From the NCBI RefSeq assembly GCF_000019845.1, contig NC_010581.1, positions 1,555,501 through 1,619,500 on the forward strand: 64,000 nucleotides of DNA, written 5' to 3'. The translations under genes were made by a program, and so were the position numbers. Shown one piece after another: positions 26,646 through 35,551 of this stretch. The notes beneath the pieces are model-generated. The model searched no databases and was not told where the DNA came from. It worked only from the letters and a program-made list of their open reading frames with translations. Numbering within the stretch: the first letter of the stretch is position 1; every line of letters starts with the position of its first letter. This DNA comes from Beijerinckia indica subsp. indica ATCC 9039 (lineage in GTDB: Bacteria > Pseudomonadota > Alphaproteobacteria > Rhizobiales > Beijerinckiaceae).

Positions 26646-27088
26646 GTTTTCATCCTTTGCTGTCTGCCTGGAGGTAGCGCGATGTGTTTCCTATTGAATA
26701 ATGGGTGTTATTACCCTCAATATGCTTTTGAATTTTTATAATTATTATTTAGATGCCACTTATATTTAATATATACGCTTATATTATCGGGATAATACGA
26801 AAATGAACATCATTCAAGTTCTGTTATATTGTATTATTCTAATTCTATACTAGTCGCGCTGGGAACCGAATGGTGCGTCCCGAGTCAAAGAGCTTAACGG
26901 CCGATTGGTTCCATGTATGGTATTATAATACCTCATTCGATAAATATATGATTATACATTCGTTCATCGGAAATAAGGCGCTTGACCCGACGCCTTCGCT
27001 TGAATAGAAGCTGCTCGAGACTACACGCTGGCTCGTCGAGCTGCGTGGCGGATTCATTTCCAGGCTCTCCTGGCAGGACCATATTTTC
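26646..27088. other. AT-rich intergenic island upstream of rplM
   Basis: About 440 bp. Bases roughly 26690-26965 are strikingly AT-rich, with runs such as TTATAATTATTATTTAG and TATTTAATATATACG, unlike the surrounding sequence. No open frame, tRNA or repeat was recognised. It contains the rplM promoter at its right edge. Confidence 0.6.
26982..27010 (+). promoter_or_regulatory. probable sigma70 promoter for rplM-rpsI
   Basis: CTTGACC with -35 TTGACC (26982-26987), 17-nt spacer, -10 TAGAAG (27005-27010), about 80 bp before the rplM start. CTTGAC is the usual alphaproteobacterial -35. Confidence 0.5.
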
Positions 27089-27559
27089 ATGTTTGGCAAA
27101 ACTTATTCAGCCAAGGCGGCAGATATCGAGAAGAAATGGGTGGTGATCGACGCGGCCGGTCTGGTCGTCGGACGTCTCGCCTCGATCGTCGCCTTGCGCC
27201 TGCGCGGCAAACACAAGCCAACCTTCACGCCGCATATGGATGATGGTGACAATATCATCGTCATCAATGCGGAAAAGGTGGTCTTCACCGGCCGCAAGCG
27301 GGATCAGAAGGTCTATCACTACCATACGGGTTATCCGGGCGGCATCAAGGAACGGTCCGCTAAGTTCATCCTCGATGGGCGCTTTCCCGAGCGCGTGGTT
27401 GAAAAGGCCGTCGAACGCATGCTTCCGCGCGGGCCGCTGGGCCGCAAGCAGCTCGGCAATCTGCGGGTCTATAAGGGCTCGGCCCATCCGCACGAGGCGC
27501 AGCAGCCGCAAGTCCTCGATATCGCCAAGCTTAATCCCAAAAACGCCAGGACTGTCTGA
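27089..27559 (+). CDS. rplM: 50S ribosomal protein L13
   Basis: Early-assembly 50S protein, 156 aa (142 in E. coli; a longer C-terminus is usual in alphaproteobacteria). [34 protein letters not shown] and [20 protein letters not shown] are diagnostic. Two bases separate it from rpsI, the conserved rplM-rpsI operon. Confidence 0.98.
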   Translation: MFGKTYSAKAADIEKKWVVIDAAGLVVGRLASIVALRLRGKHKPTFTPHMDDGDNIIVINAEKVVFTGRKRDQKVYHYHTGYPGGIKERSAKFILDGRFPERVVEKAVERMLPRGPLGRKQLGNLRVYKGSAHPHEAQQPQVLDIAKLNPKNARTV

Positions 27560-27561
27560 TC

Positions 27562-28041
27562 ATGGCTGAAACTCTTTCTTCGCTTCAGGATCTGAAGGCC
27601 GCCACCGCCGTTCCGACGGAAGAAGCGCCGGTTTATGCGCAAAAGCTCGATGCTTTTGGCCGTGCTTATGCCACTGGCAAGCGCAAGGATGCGGTCGCCA
27701 GGGTTTGGATCAAACCCGGTTCCGGCAAGGTCACCGTCAACGGTCGTCCGCTCGATGTCTATTTCGCCCGTCCGGTTCTGCGCATGATCCTGCAGCAGCC
27801 GCTTGGCGTCGCCAAGCGCGTCGATCAATATGACCTGATGGTTACGGTTGCTGGCGGTGGTCTTTCCGGGCAGGCGGGCGCGGTGCGTCATGGCCTTGCC
27901 AAGGCGCTCGTCAATTATGAGCCGGAATTGCGCTCGGCCCTCAAGAAGGAGGGATTCCTGACGCGCGATTCGCGTACCGTTGAACGTAAGAAATACGGTA
28001 AGAAGAAAGCCCGCCGTAGCTTCCAATTCTCGAAACGTTAA
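27562..28041 (+). CDS. rpsI: 30S ribosomal protein S9
   Basis: S9 reaches the P-site tRNA with its C-terminal tail, 159 aa. The N-terminal extension of about 30 residues relative to E. coli is common in Rhizobiales. [22 protein letters not shown] and the tail [17 protein letters not shown] are diagnostic. Followed by a strong terminator. Confidence 0.98.
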   Translation: MAETLSSLQDLKAATAVPTEEAPVYAQKLDAFGRAYATGKRKDAVARVWIKPGSGKVTVNGRPLDVYFARPVLRMILQQPLGVAKRVDQYDLMVTVAGGGLSGQAGAVRHGLAKALVNYEPELRSALKKEGFLTRDSRTVERKKYGKKKARRSFQFSKR

Positions 28042-28066
28042 TCCGGCGTTTTCGGAGGGAAGTTCC

Positions 28067-28092
28067 AAGGCGGCTCACGAGCCGCCTTTTTT
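28067..28092 (+). terminator. intrinsic terminator after rpsI
   Basis: AAGGCGGCT (28067-28075) / AGCCGCCTT (28080-28088), 9-bp perfect stem, 4-nt loop CACG, with a T-run to 28092. Confidence 0.93.
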
Positions 28093-28134
28093 CTTGTCCT
28101 TTTTCTTCTCCTTTTTTCTTTTCATGGGGATGGA

Positions 28135-29064
28135 ATGATGCCGGCACGTCTCTTTATCGATGGTGAAGCGGGAACCACGGGTCTTGGCATCAAGGAGCGC
28201 CTGGCTGAACGGAGCGATATCGAACTGGTCAGCCTGCCCGCCGAGGACCGCAAGAACGAAGAGGCGAAACGCGCAGTCTATGCGAGCGTCGATCTGGCCA
28301 TTCTGTGTCTGCCGGACGATGCGGCGCGGGAGGCGGTCGCCTTGACGGAGGATCTCGGTGCCCGCGCGCCGCGCCTTCTCGATGCCTCCACCGCGCATCG
28401 CACTACGCCTGGCTGGACCTATGGCTTTCCCGAATTAACCCAAGGGCAAGCCGAGGCGATCAAAACCGCACCACGCGTGGCCAATCCCGGCTGTTACGCG
28501 ACAGGCGCCATAGCGCTCTTGCGGCCTCTCGTGGAGGCTGGCTTCGTGCCCTCAGACTGGCCGGTTTCGATTCACGCCGTGTCCGGCTATTCAGGGGGCG
28601 GCAAAAGCATGATCGCGGCTTATGAAGCCGGCACCGCGCCTGCTTTCGAGGCCTATGCCTTGGGTCTTGGACACAAGCATGTGCCAGAGATCATGGCCTA
28701 TGGCCGGCTTGCTCAGCGGCCAATTTTCACGCCCTCGGTTGGCAATTTCCGGCAGGGCATGCTGGTCTTCATCCCCTTGTTTCTCGACGCCTTGCCACGG
28801 CACCCAAAGATTGAGGATCTGTCGGCGGTGTTCGCGGCTCATTATGCCGGCAGCACTTTTGTCCATGTTCGGCAGGCCGATGGTTTGGAAAGGCTTGAGC
28901 CGCAAGCCTTGAACGGGACCAATGAACTCGAGCTTTTTGTCTGTGGTCCGCAAGGGGGGCATCAGGCGGTTCTGGCGGCGAGACTCGACAACCTTGGCAA
29001 GGGCGCTTCAGGCGCTGCCTTGCAGAATGTGGAACTCATGCTCGGGCTCGCCCCGCAAGGATGA
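28135..29064 (+). CDS. argC: N-acetyl-gamma-glutamyl-phosphate reductase (short type)
   Basis: NADPH-dependent reductase of arginine biosynthesis (third step), 309 aa, the short ArgC type. The N-terminal dinucleotide-binding stretch FIDGEAGTTGLGIKERL is followed by catalytic Cys120 in VANPGCYATG and by SGYSGGGKSM. Two in-frame ATGs (28135, 28138) follow GGGGATGG, so the first residue is uncertain by one. The rplM-rpsI-argC order is common in Rhizobiales, but a terminator separates argC from rpsI. Confidence 0.96.
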   Translation: MMPARLFIDGEAGTTGLGIKERLAERSDIELVSLPAEDRKNEEAKRAVYASVDLAILCLPDDAAREAVALTEDLGARAPRLLDASTAHRTTPGWTYGFPELTQGQAEAIKTAPRVANPGCYATGAIALLRPLVEAGFVPSDWPVSIHAVSGYSGGGKSMIAAYEAGTAPAFEAYALGLGHKHVPEIMAYGRLAQRPIFTPSVGNFRQGMLVFIPLFLDALPRHPKIEDLSAVFAAHYAGSTFVHVRQADGLERLEPQALNGTNELELFVCGPQGGHQAVLAARLDNLGKGASGAALQNVELMLGLAPQG

Positions 29065-29088
29065 AGACGGTCCTTTCCATCTTCATCC
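29059..29088. other. hairpin at the argC 3' end
   Basis: GGATGAAGA (29059-29067) / TCTTCATCC (29080-29088) forms a 9-bp stem that includes the argC stop codon. It lies between the convergent argC and phaC genes. No T-tract, so terminator function is uncertain. Confidence 0.4.
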
Positions 29089-29146
29089 CCGCTTTGATGA
29101 AAATTCTATAACCATCTTAAGAAAAAGAGGGTTTTAAGATCTTCAT

Positions 29147-31468
29147 TCAATACCGGACCTTGACATAATCGCCGGGAGCATCGGTGATCGCCGGCAATTG
29201 GCCCTCACCGGGAATCCGAGCCTTAACCTTTGCTGGTGCTTGGGCGGCGACCCAATTCAGCCAGTCCGGCCACCAGCTTCCCGGATGTTCCTTCGTATTG
29301 GCGAACCAAGCGTCGAAATTACCTTCGGGCCGGCATCCCGTCCAATATTGGTACTTCGGCTTGTTGGCGGGATTGATGACCCCGGCTATATGGCCCGAGC
29401 CCGCCACCACGAACCGAATATCGCCGCCAAAGAATTTGGCGCCCAGGAAAACCGAGCGTGCTGGAGCGATATGATCTTCCCGGGTTGCGAGATGATAGAT
29501 CGGGATCTTGACCCGGGCGAGGTTCAGCGGATGACCGTCAAAGGCAATCTCTCCCTTCGTGAGCCGATTGTTGAGATAGAGCTCACGAAGATAAAACAGA
29601 TAGTTAGCCGCCGGCATTCGCGTTGGGTCTGAATTCCAGGCGAGGAGATCGAAGGCTTTGGGCGGCTGACCTTTCAAATAATTATTGACCACATAGGACC
29701 AGATCAGATCCGTCGGCCGTAAGCTATTGAAGGCGTGAGCCATCTTTTCGGCTTCGAGATAGCCGTGCTGGGCCATTTTCTGCTCCAGCATCTGTAATTG
29801 TTCCGGATCGATCAGCAAGCGGAGATCACCCGCTTCACTGAAATCCGTTTGCGTCGTGAAGAAGGACGCGCTCTCGATCCGATCGTCCCCGGTTGCCGCC
29901 ATATAGGCCAGCGCCATCGAAAGCAGGGTGCCGCCGATGCAATAGCCGATCGTTGTGATTTTCTCCTCCCCGCAGGCGAGCCTGATGGCCGTTAGCGCGG
30001 CAAACAGGCCACGATGCATATAGGCCTCAAATCCCATATTGCGGTGGCGTTCGTCCGGATTGACCCAAGAGATCATGAAAACGGTCAAGCCCTGGGAGAC
30101 GGCCCAGCTGACGAAGCTCTTTTCGGGATTAAGATCGAGAATATAGAATTTGTTGATCCAGGGCGGCACGATTAGAAGCGGGCGCTTATAAACTTCATCC
30201 GTCGTTGGAGAATATTGTATTAACTCTATGAGTTCATTTCTGAAAACGACCTTTCCAGGCGTTGTCGCGATGTTCACACCCAAAGTGAACTTCGACATAT
30301 CGGTCTGGCTGATCTTCAGCTTGCCTTTACCGGCTTCGAGATCCTGGGTGAATAAACTCACGCCGCGCACCAGATTTTCGCCGTTGGAGGCGAGCGTTTC
30401 GCGCAATAATTCTGGATTGGTGGCGAGGAAATTCGAGGGCGAAAGCGCGCTGGTAATCTGGCGCACGTAATATTTCGCTTTGTCCTTGGCGAATTGATCG
30501 ACCCCTTCGGCATTATTGATGAGATCGTCTATCCAATTGACGATGATCGCATGAGCTTGGCGAAGAAAATCGAAAAAGGGGCTCTCGCGCCATTCCGGAG
30601 CGCTGAAACGCTTGTCGGCGGGATTGACCGGCACGACAGGCTCCCGGGCTTCGCCCGAGAAACGCCAAAGTGTCTGGGTACAGAGCATGAGGAGAGGTGT
30701 TACGAGCTTGTTCTGCGCTTCCAGCCGGCGGGCGGGGTCTTTCAACCAATGTTCGGCAATACGTCCGATGCTGCGGACCGCATTGCCGACTTCGCTGGAA
30801 ATCTCGTTGCGGATTTCCTCCTGCTCCATGGGTTTGAAATAAGTGGCGAGAACTTTGCCAGCTTGTTCCGTGAGCTTCGCAAGATTGCGGGACAGACGCT
30901 CGAAATCCGGGGTGGGCGTAGTGTTTTCCCCCGCTTTCCCCTCTGTGCCCTTCGAAACACCGAGAAGAGCCGCATTTTTCGTGAAGGCTTTGGTGATCGT
31001 TTCCAAGGTCGGCACCGACAGGGACAAGGGGGCGGGCAGGCCAGGGCGCAACGATGGGGAAACAGACGAAGGGAAGATGAACGGTTTGGGGATACCGTTG
31101 GAAAATGCGGCTTTCGCGGGTGCGCCCGTATCGACTTGGGTCGGCTCCCCAGGCGGCAAAATGATTGGCGCTTGGTCCTGAGCGGGCTGTTTCAGGGGCG
31201 GTTCATCGACATGAGGAGGGGTGAGCGACATATTTGGCCCTTTCGATTGCGTATCGATCAGCAGATCAGCCGCTTCCGGCGCGAGGCCGGGCACCATTGT
31301 GGAGGGCGGCAAAAGGGTCCCGTTTGCTTCGGCTCCAAGTGGTCTGGTCACAGGCGAAGCGACGGAAGAAAGGGTCTTCAAATAGGTCGGGGTGTTCCTT
31401 GAGACTTCGAGCATTTTCCGGCGCTGGCGTCCGGTGACGCTGGAACGACGGCGATTTTTCCTAGCCAT
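29147..31468 (-). CDS. phaC: class I poly(3-hydroxyalkanoate) synthase with long N-terminus
   Basis: Polymerises (R)-3-hydroxyacyl-CoA into PHA granules. The catalytic triad is visible as Cys510 in GYCIGG, Asp665 in REDHIAP and His693 in GSGHIAG; the spacing matches the Cupriavidus necator enzyme. The alpha/beta-hydrolase core and the N-terminal PhaC domain (WRESPFFDFLRQAH onward) are intact. The protein is 773 aa against roughly 590-600 typical, because of about 190 extra N-terminal residues that begin basic (MARKNRRRSSVTGRQRRKM) and continue Pro-rich. The ATG at 31468 has AGGAAAG upstream; an internal ATG at 31231 (GAAAGGG upstream) would give about 694 aa. phaAB are not in the window. Confidence 0.95.
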   Translation of the reverse strand: MARKNRRRSSVTGRQRRKMLEVSRNTPTYLKTLSSVASPVTRPLGAEANGTLLPPSTMVPGLAPEAADLLIDTQSKGPNMSLTPPHVDEPPLKQPAQDQAPIILPPGEPTQVDTGAPAKAAFSNGIPKPFIFPSSVSPSLRPGLPAPLSLSVPTLETITKAFTKNAALLGVSKGTEGKAGENTTPTPDFERLSRNLAKLTEQAGKVLATYFKPMEQEEIRNEISSEVGNAVRSIGRIAEHWLKDPARRLEAQNKLVTPLLMLCTQTLWRFSGEAREPVVPVNPADKRFSAPEWRESPFFDFLRQAHAIIVNWIDDLINNAEGVDQFAKDKAKYYVRQITSALSPSNFLATNPELLRETLASNGENLVRGVSLFTQDLEAGKGKLKISQTDMSKFTLGVNIATTPGKVVFRNELIELIQYSPTTDEVYKRPLLIVPPWINKFYILDLNPEKSFVSWAVSQGLTVFMISWVNPDERHRNMGFEAYMHRGLFAALTAIRLACGEEKITTIGYCIGGTLLSMALAYMAATGDDRIESASFFTTQTDFSEAGDLRLLIDPEQLQMLEQKMAQHGYLEAEKMAHAFNSLRPTDLIWSYVVNNYLKGQPPKAFDLLAWNSDPTRMPAANYLFYLRELYLNNRLTKGEIAFDGHPLNLARVKIPIYHLATREDHIAPARSVFLGAKFFGGDIRFVVAGSGHIAGVINPANKPKYQYWTGCRPEGNFDAWFANTKEHPGSWWPDWLNWVAAQAPAKVKARIPGEGQLPAITDAPGDYVKVRY

Positions 31469-31663
31469 GTCTTTCCTACCCCGTTGTGCTTGCCCTGTTT
31501 CTGTCTGCCTTATTTTGGCTTATGTGCTGAGTCTTTTGAGGCTCATGGTTTCGGATCTTTCCGATTGAGTCCATTGGACCTATATCGGCTGGGAACGTCA
31601 ATTCCGATCATCGGTTTCAGGCTAATGATAGAGGTGGGATTTTTACGGTCTAGTTGCCAGCCG

Positions 31664-32059
31664 ATGCGACGGGGTAGGGCCCTTTTGCGCATCTTTTTGT
31701 GCTTTTTTTTCTTCTCCCTTTGTCTTTGCGATACAGCGGTCAAGGCAGGACAGGCTAAAACGGAGCCAGGAAAACTTTTTGGCGATTCGCCTCTCGACAC
31801 GCTTTTGAAGACGAGGTTGTGGGCGGATGTCCCGGAAGCCAAGGATTTCGTGCGCGAAAATCGGCCAGCTCCCAATACACTCGATTTTACTCCCTTGACC
31901 GGCGCCAGTCCCACGCGTCCGCGAATCAAGAGCAAGGAAGAAATCGAGGCTTTGAAATCGGAACTCGATCAGGCGGCCGCGCAGAGCCGTAGTCGGGCTG
32001 GCCTCGCTCCACCAAGCGCAAAGCCGTCGCCAGGCAAGCCCAAGTCCGCGCATCCATGA
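31664..32059 (+). CDS. small secreted hypothetical protein
   Basis: 131 aa from the ATG at 31664. The N-terminus RRGRALLRIFLCFFFFSLCLC looks like a signal peptide. The mature part is Lys/Pro/Ala-rich with TRPRIKSKEEIEALKSELDQAA, likely a short helix, and a Pro/Lys tail. No family recognised. The frame is open to 31484, but that upstream part does not resemble a secreted-protein start; an ATG at 31625 is a further alternative. It points away from phaC. Confidence 0.5.
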   Translation: MRRGRALLRIFLCFFFFSLCLCDTAVKAGQAKTEPGKLFGDSPLDTLLKTRLWADVPEAKDFVRENRPAPNTLDFTPLTGASPTRPRIKSKEEIEALKSELDQAAAQSRSRAGLAPPSAKPSPGKPKSAHP

Positions 32060-32306
32060 GCCGGAAAAGGTCTGTAAAAGTATATTTTTCAGAGAGTTAT
32101 TAGAAAAGTGACGGCCGCGATCCCATATCGGGGAACGATTCGGCCGGAATGATTCCTGCTTTAGCTTGGCCTTTATTACGGTTTTTTCCAAAAAATCGTG
32201 CCCTCTCGAGAGCGGATGCTTTAGTGAGGGACGAGTAGGGCCCGCCGGCAAGCTTTGTTTCCGGCAGCGGCGCAGGATTGAATTCGGTTGGCGGGTGAGG
32301 AACTAA

Positions 32307-33485
32307 ATGCGCGTTTTGGTAATCGGGGATGGCGCGAGCGAACATGCCTTGTGCTGGAAGCTTGTGGAATCCCCCCTCGTTGACGAACTGGCCTGCGCTC
32401 CAGGCGGCGCCGGAGTGGCCAATCTCGCCGAATGCGTGCCGATTTCCATGACCGCGCGCGATACGATTCTCACCCATTGCGACGATAATGAAGTGGAATT
32501 CGTCATTGTCGATTCGATCGCGTCCATGGAGATCGCGCTCGTCGATATGTTGAATCGCAACGGCTATCCCTCGTTCGGCCCTGATATGGGCGGCGTCAAA
32601 CTGGAGTCTTCGAAGCTCTTCGCCAAGGAATTTTGCAAACGCAACACGATTCCGACCGCGCATTGGGAGGCTTTCACCGATGCGGCTTCGGCCAAAGCTT
32701 ATGTCGCGGGTGCTACCTTGCCACTCGTCGTCAAGAGTGACCTTCGCGTCGATGGCGCCAAGGTGGTGATTTGCCAAACCAAGGAAGATGCCGAGGCGGC
32801 GATCGATGCCCGTTTTACAGGGGCAGAAAATCAAAACGTCATCATTGAGGAATTCCTGACCGGCCAGGAAATCACTTATTCGGCCATCACCGACGGCAAT
32901 GTCGTCTTGCCCTTGACCACGACGACGCCAGCCTGGAACGGCGATAATACCCCCGCCGATCTGCCAGGCTCTCTCTCGCCAGCGCCTGGCGTGACGCCTG
33001 AATTAGAGAGCGAATTGGTCGATCTTTTTTTGTTGCCGACCGTCCAGCAGATGAAGGAAGAGCGCCACCAGTTTCGTGGTCATCTGCAAGTCAATCTCAA
33101 GCTGACCGCCGAAGGGCCGAAGCTTATGGATTACAAGGTCCATTTTTCAGACCCGGAATGGCAGGTGATCATGCTGCGCATGAAGGGTGATCTGATGCCG
33201 GCGCTGATCTCGTCTTTTGACGAGATGCTGTATCGTTTCAACCCGTTCCGCTGGCATGAGGAATCGGCCATGGCGGTTGTCGTGAAGACGGATGGGAAGC
33301 GGGATCCGGAGCAGGTTTGCGCGGCCGTTGATGCGGCCGAGGAACCGGACGGCGATATTGTCGTATTCCAATCCTATCAGGACAGGGAATTAGGCATTAC
33401 CGCATCCGGCAAGGATCTCGATGATGTGCGCAAGCGGCTCTTGGCAGCCACCGAGCGCCTGAAAAATGTGATGAGCTTCGAATAG
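32307..33485 (+). CDS. PurD-like ATP-grasp protein with altered active site
   Basis: 392 aa, clearly related to phosphoribosylamine-glycine ligase (GARS): MRVLVIGDGASEHALCWKLVESPLVD matches the PurD N-domain, GPDMGGVKLESSKLFAKEF the central motif, EEFLTGQEITYSAITDG and SPAP the ATP-grasp core. Hallmarks are changed: IGSGGREHA is IGDGASEHA; VKADGLAAGKGV is VKSDLRVDGAKVV; the GPNTGGMGAYSPAP loop is DNTPADLPGSLSPAP; and the metal-binding (E)(F/Y)N-x-RFGDPE is DYKVHFSDPE, losing the Asn and Arg. Canonical enzymes are about 420-430 aa. It is probably a divergent paralogue with another substrate or no catalysis. GAGG precedes the ATG. Confidence 0.8.
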   Translation: MRVLVIGDGASEHALCWKLVESPLVDELACAPGGAGVANLAECVPISMTARDTILTHCDDNEVEFVIVDSIASMEIALVDMLNRNGYPSFGPDMGGVKLESSKLFAKEFCKRNTIPTAHWEAFTDAASAKAYVAGATLPLVVKSDLRVDGAKVVICQTKEDAEAAIDARFTGAENQNVIIEEFLTGQEITYSAITDGNVVLPLTTTTPAWNGDNTPADLPGSLSPAPGVTPELESELVDLFLLPTVQQMKEERHQFRGHLQVNLKLTAEGPKLMDYKVHFSDPEWQVIMLRMKGDLMPALISSFDEMLYRFNPFRWHEESAMAVVVKTDGKRDPEQVCAAVDAAEEPDGDIVVFQSYQDRELGITASGKDLDDVRKRLLAATERLKNVMSFE

Positions 33486-33506
33486 AGACAGGTTCATTAA
33501 AGAAGA

Positions 33507-33531
33507 AAGCGGCCTTTACGGCCGCTTTTTT
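33507..33531 (+). terminator. intrinsic terminator after the purD-like gene
   Basis: AAGCGGCC (33507-33514) / GGCCGCTT (33520-33527), 8-bp stem, 5-nt loop, then a T-run to 33531. Confidence 0.92.
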
Positions 33532-33594
33532 AGTTTTTACCGAAAGATGTTGTTGTCCGGCTTGAGAACCGCCATTGGCGGCTTTAAGCCGCTT

Positions 33595-34080
33595 TTAGCT
33601 ATTGGTGGTCGCCCATTCCTCGACGAAGTCGGGCATCATCTTGTTGAGCGTGCGCAAAATGCTTTGCGAGCCTTTGCTCATGGCCTCGAAACAGCCGTCC
33701 ATTTCTTCCGACATATCAAAGCCCTCATGCTCGAAACGAACATGGGTGCTGCCATCGGCGTTAGGCGTCAGGGTCCAGATCGCCATCGTATCGATGAAAT
33801 GGCCGAACCCCTTGAGTTCCTGATGGCCACCCTTCCAGGTGTAGGAGATCTTCTGGTTTTCCTCGACGTCAAGGACCTGGCATTGGAACTCGCCATCCCA
33901 CCGCTCGATCGGCCGGCTGCGGAACGTGAATTTGTGACCGAATTCGGGCTTCAGATCGTTCTTCATGAACCAGAGAGCGATATATTCCGAATCGGTGATC
34001 GCGCGCCACACTTGCTCGATGGGGAACGGAACATCCGTTTCCGCGACAATGTTACGCGTCGGCTTCGTCTCCTCCGTCAT
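33595..34080 (-). CDS. SRPBCC / AHSA1-like (START-fold) protein
   Basis: 161 aa from MTEETKPTRNIVAETDVPFP at 34080, chosen because GAGGAG lies just upstream; the frame is open to 34200 but that part has no conserved look. FPIEQVWRAITDSEYIALWFMKNDLKPEFGHKFTFR is typical of the activator-of-Hsp90-ATPase-like branch of the Bet v1/START fold. These proteins bind hydrophobic ligands; the ligand here is unknown. No ArsR partner gene, often found next to this family, is adjacent. Confidence 0.82.
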   Translation of the reverse strand: MTEETKPTRNIVAETDVPFPIEQVWRAITDSEYIALWFMKNDLKPEFGHKFTFRSRPIERWDGEFQCQVLDVEENQKISYTWKGGHQELKGFGHFIDTMAIWTLTPNADGSTHVRFEHEGFDMSEEMDGCFEAMSKGSQSILRTLNKMMPDFVEEWATTNS

Positions 34081-34231
34081 ATTCCACTCCTCACTGCAGT
34101 CGAACGGAACCGGCTGAATGCTCTGGATTGCTGGGCGAAAGGCCTGATTTTCCCGCATGCTGGCCCGTAAAGGTCCTGCCGTGATGGAGGCAGTATCCAT
34201 GCCAGTCAGCAGCCTATGGAGGAGGGGAGAT

Positions 34232-34262
34232 AAAGCAAAAGGCGCGAGCCTTGCCCGCGCCT
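34232..34262 (-). terminator. terminator downstream of the 34328-34642 gene
   Basis: Read on the minus strand, AGGCGCG (34262-34256) pairs with CGCGCCT (34246-34240), followed by TTTTGCTTTA. It lies 66 bp beyond the minus-strand stop codon. Confidence 0.7.
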
Positions 34263-34327
34263 CGAAATAGGATGTCTTTGGACCTTTGATTCGCGTTGGA
34301 TCATGAAAAGCTTTCGCTTTTCCGGGA

Positions 34328-34642
34328 TCAGAGCGAAACGTAGATGAATTTATCTTTTTTCAAGGTCGGATAATTGTCGCGCAAAGCCTTCGCTACTTTG
34401 CCGACCAGGTCCTTGTCTCCAGCCGCTCCCGGCCCGACGAAATCCGTGCCCTGCATCCAGGTTTCGAAGAAACCATGCAGCGTTTCATCGTAATCGGCGC
34501 CTGTCGGATTGGCGGTCTTGTCCTGCAGGCTTGCAATCCCGTCGGTGCTGATTTCGAGCCGCCAATCGCGATCGTCTTTGACGGAACCGATCAGCTTGGC
34601 GAGATCGGCGTCGGTCCATTCTCCCTTGAGGTCTAAGGGCAT
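34328..34642 (-). CDS. small hypothetical protein
   Basis: 104 aa from the ATG at 34642, preferred because AAGGA lies about 10 nt upstream; an upstream ATG at 34675 would add 11 residues without a visible ribosome-binding site. Soluble and acidic at the start (MPLDLKGEWTDADLAKLIGSVKDDRDWRLE), ending LKKDKFIYVSL. No family recognised. Followed by its own terminator; upstream is the isochorismatase-like gene on the same strand. Confidence 0.6.
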   Translation of the reverse strand: MPLDLKGEWTDADLAKLIGSVKDDRDWRLEISTDGIASLQDKTANPTGADYDETLHGFFETWMQGTDFVGPGAAGDKDLVGKVAKALRDNYPTLKKDKFIYVSL

Positions 34643-34734
34643 GCTCTTCAATCCTTGAGGCGAGCCATACGGCATCGTTGCTGTTACCGCTTTTAATGAA
34701 CGCTCGCCTCGTCAAAAAAGCAATGATTTCCCCC

Positions 34735-35382
34735 TCAGGCGGCGGCTGTTTCGACCGTATGAGAGGCCGCGCTAGCGCGCAATTCGCTCAAAAATTCATC
34801 GGCGCTCGCAGGGAGCGAAAACATTGGGAAATTCTTTTCGAAGGCGAAATTTTGTTCTTCCTGACTGACCGTCGCGGTGCAGTCTTTCAAGGTCACGACA
34901 TGGTAACCCTTTTCATAGGCTGAACGCGATGTCGCTTCCACGCAGCAATTGGTCAAGAAGCCGCCGATCCCGAGGGAGGTAATGCCGCGACTGCGCAGGA
35001 TGAAGTCGAGATTGGTACTGGCGAAGCCGCAAAGGCCGCGTTTGCCTTCAATGACAATATCCTGGGGCTTTGGCGTCAGGCATTCGACGATTTCGGCGCC
35101 CCATGTGCCTTTGCGGAAGGAATGTGTATCCACGACCCCTTTCAGAATACCGTAAGGCTTGGCGGACAATTCGTGGTAATCACTGCTGAATTGGATCGGC
35201 ACGAAAATGATTTGGACGCCGAGCGCGCGCGCCGCCTCAACGAGCCGCACTGTATTGTCCAGCATATGCGTCGCCTGCATCACGGGCTTGACGGCGGCAT
35301 GCAGGCTGCCCCCTTCCGAGGTGAAATCGTTCTGATATTCGATTAGGACGAGAGCGGTCGAGCGAGGGTCCATCATCATCAT
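34735..35382 (-). CDS. isochorismatase-family cysteine hydrolase
   Basis: About 215 aa. The family catalytic triad can be read: Asp19 in LVLIEYQNDF, a lysine in IEGKRGLCGFAST and the cysteine in GGFLTNCCVEATSRSA. Substrate specificity (isochorismate, nicotinamide, biuret or another amide) cannot be assigned. Four tandem ATGs occupy 35371-35382; the most downstream has GGATGATG as a possible ribosome-binding sequence, so the true start may be 3-9 bases inside. An open frame extends to 35613 but overlaps hom. Divergent from hom. Confidence 0.85.
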   Translation of the reverse strand: MMMMDPRSTALVLIEYQNDFTSEGGSLHAAVKPVMQATHMLDNTVRLVEAARALGVQIIFVPIQFSSDYHELSAKPYGILKGVVDTHSFRKGTWGAEIVECLTPKPQDIVIEGKRGLCGFASTNLDFILRSRGITSLGIGGFLTNCCVEATSRSAYEKGYHVVTLKDCTATVSQEEQNFAFEKNFPMFSLPASADEFLSELRASAASHTVETAAA

Positions 35383-35551
35383 CCAGATATAGGAGAAGCG
35401 GTCAGGCCATCTTGCCCTTGTCCTTACGCTTTTGACAAGGTGAGGGCTTTCGGCATGATCCAGCTTTCTTGATCGAACCTCGAAAATAGGGCACAAGACG
35501 CCACCGGATCGTTCCGAATCCCGATCGTTCGTCTTGTGGAATTCCCCCTTC

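Noticed and set aside
32060-32306. Purine riboswitch upstream of the PurD-like gene
   Set aside because: The leader has some GC-rich pairing near 32250, but no conserved junction or loop sequences of known purine-sensing RNAs were recognisable.
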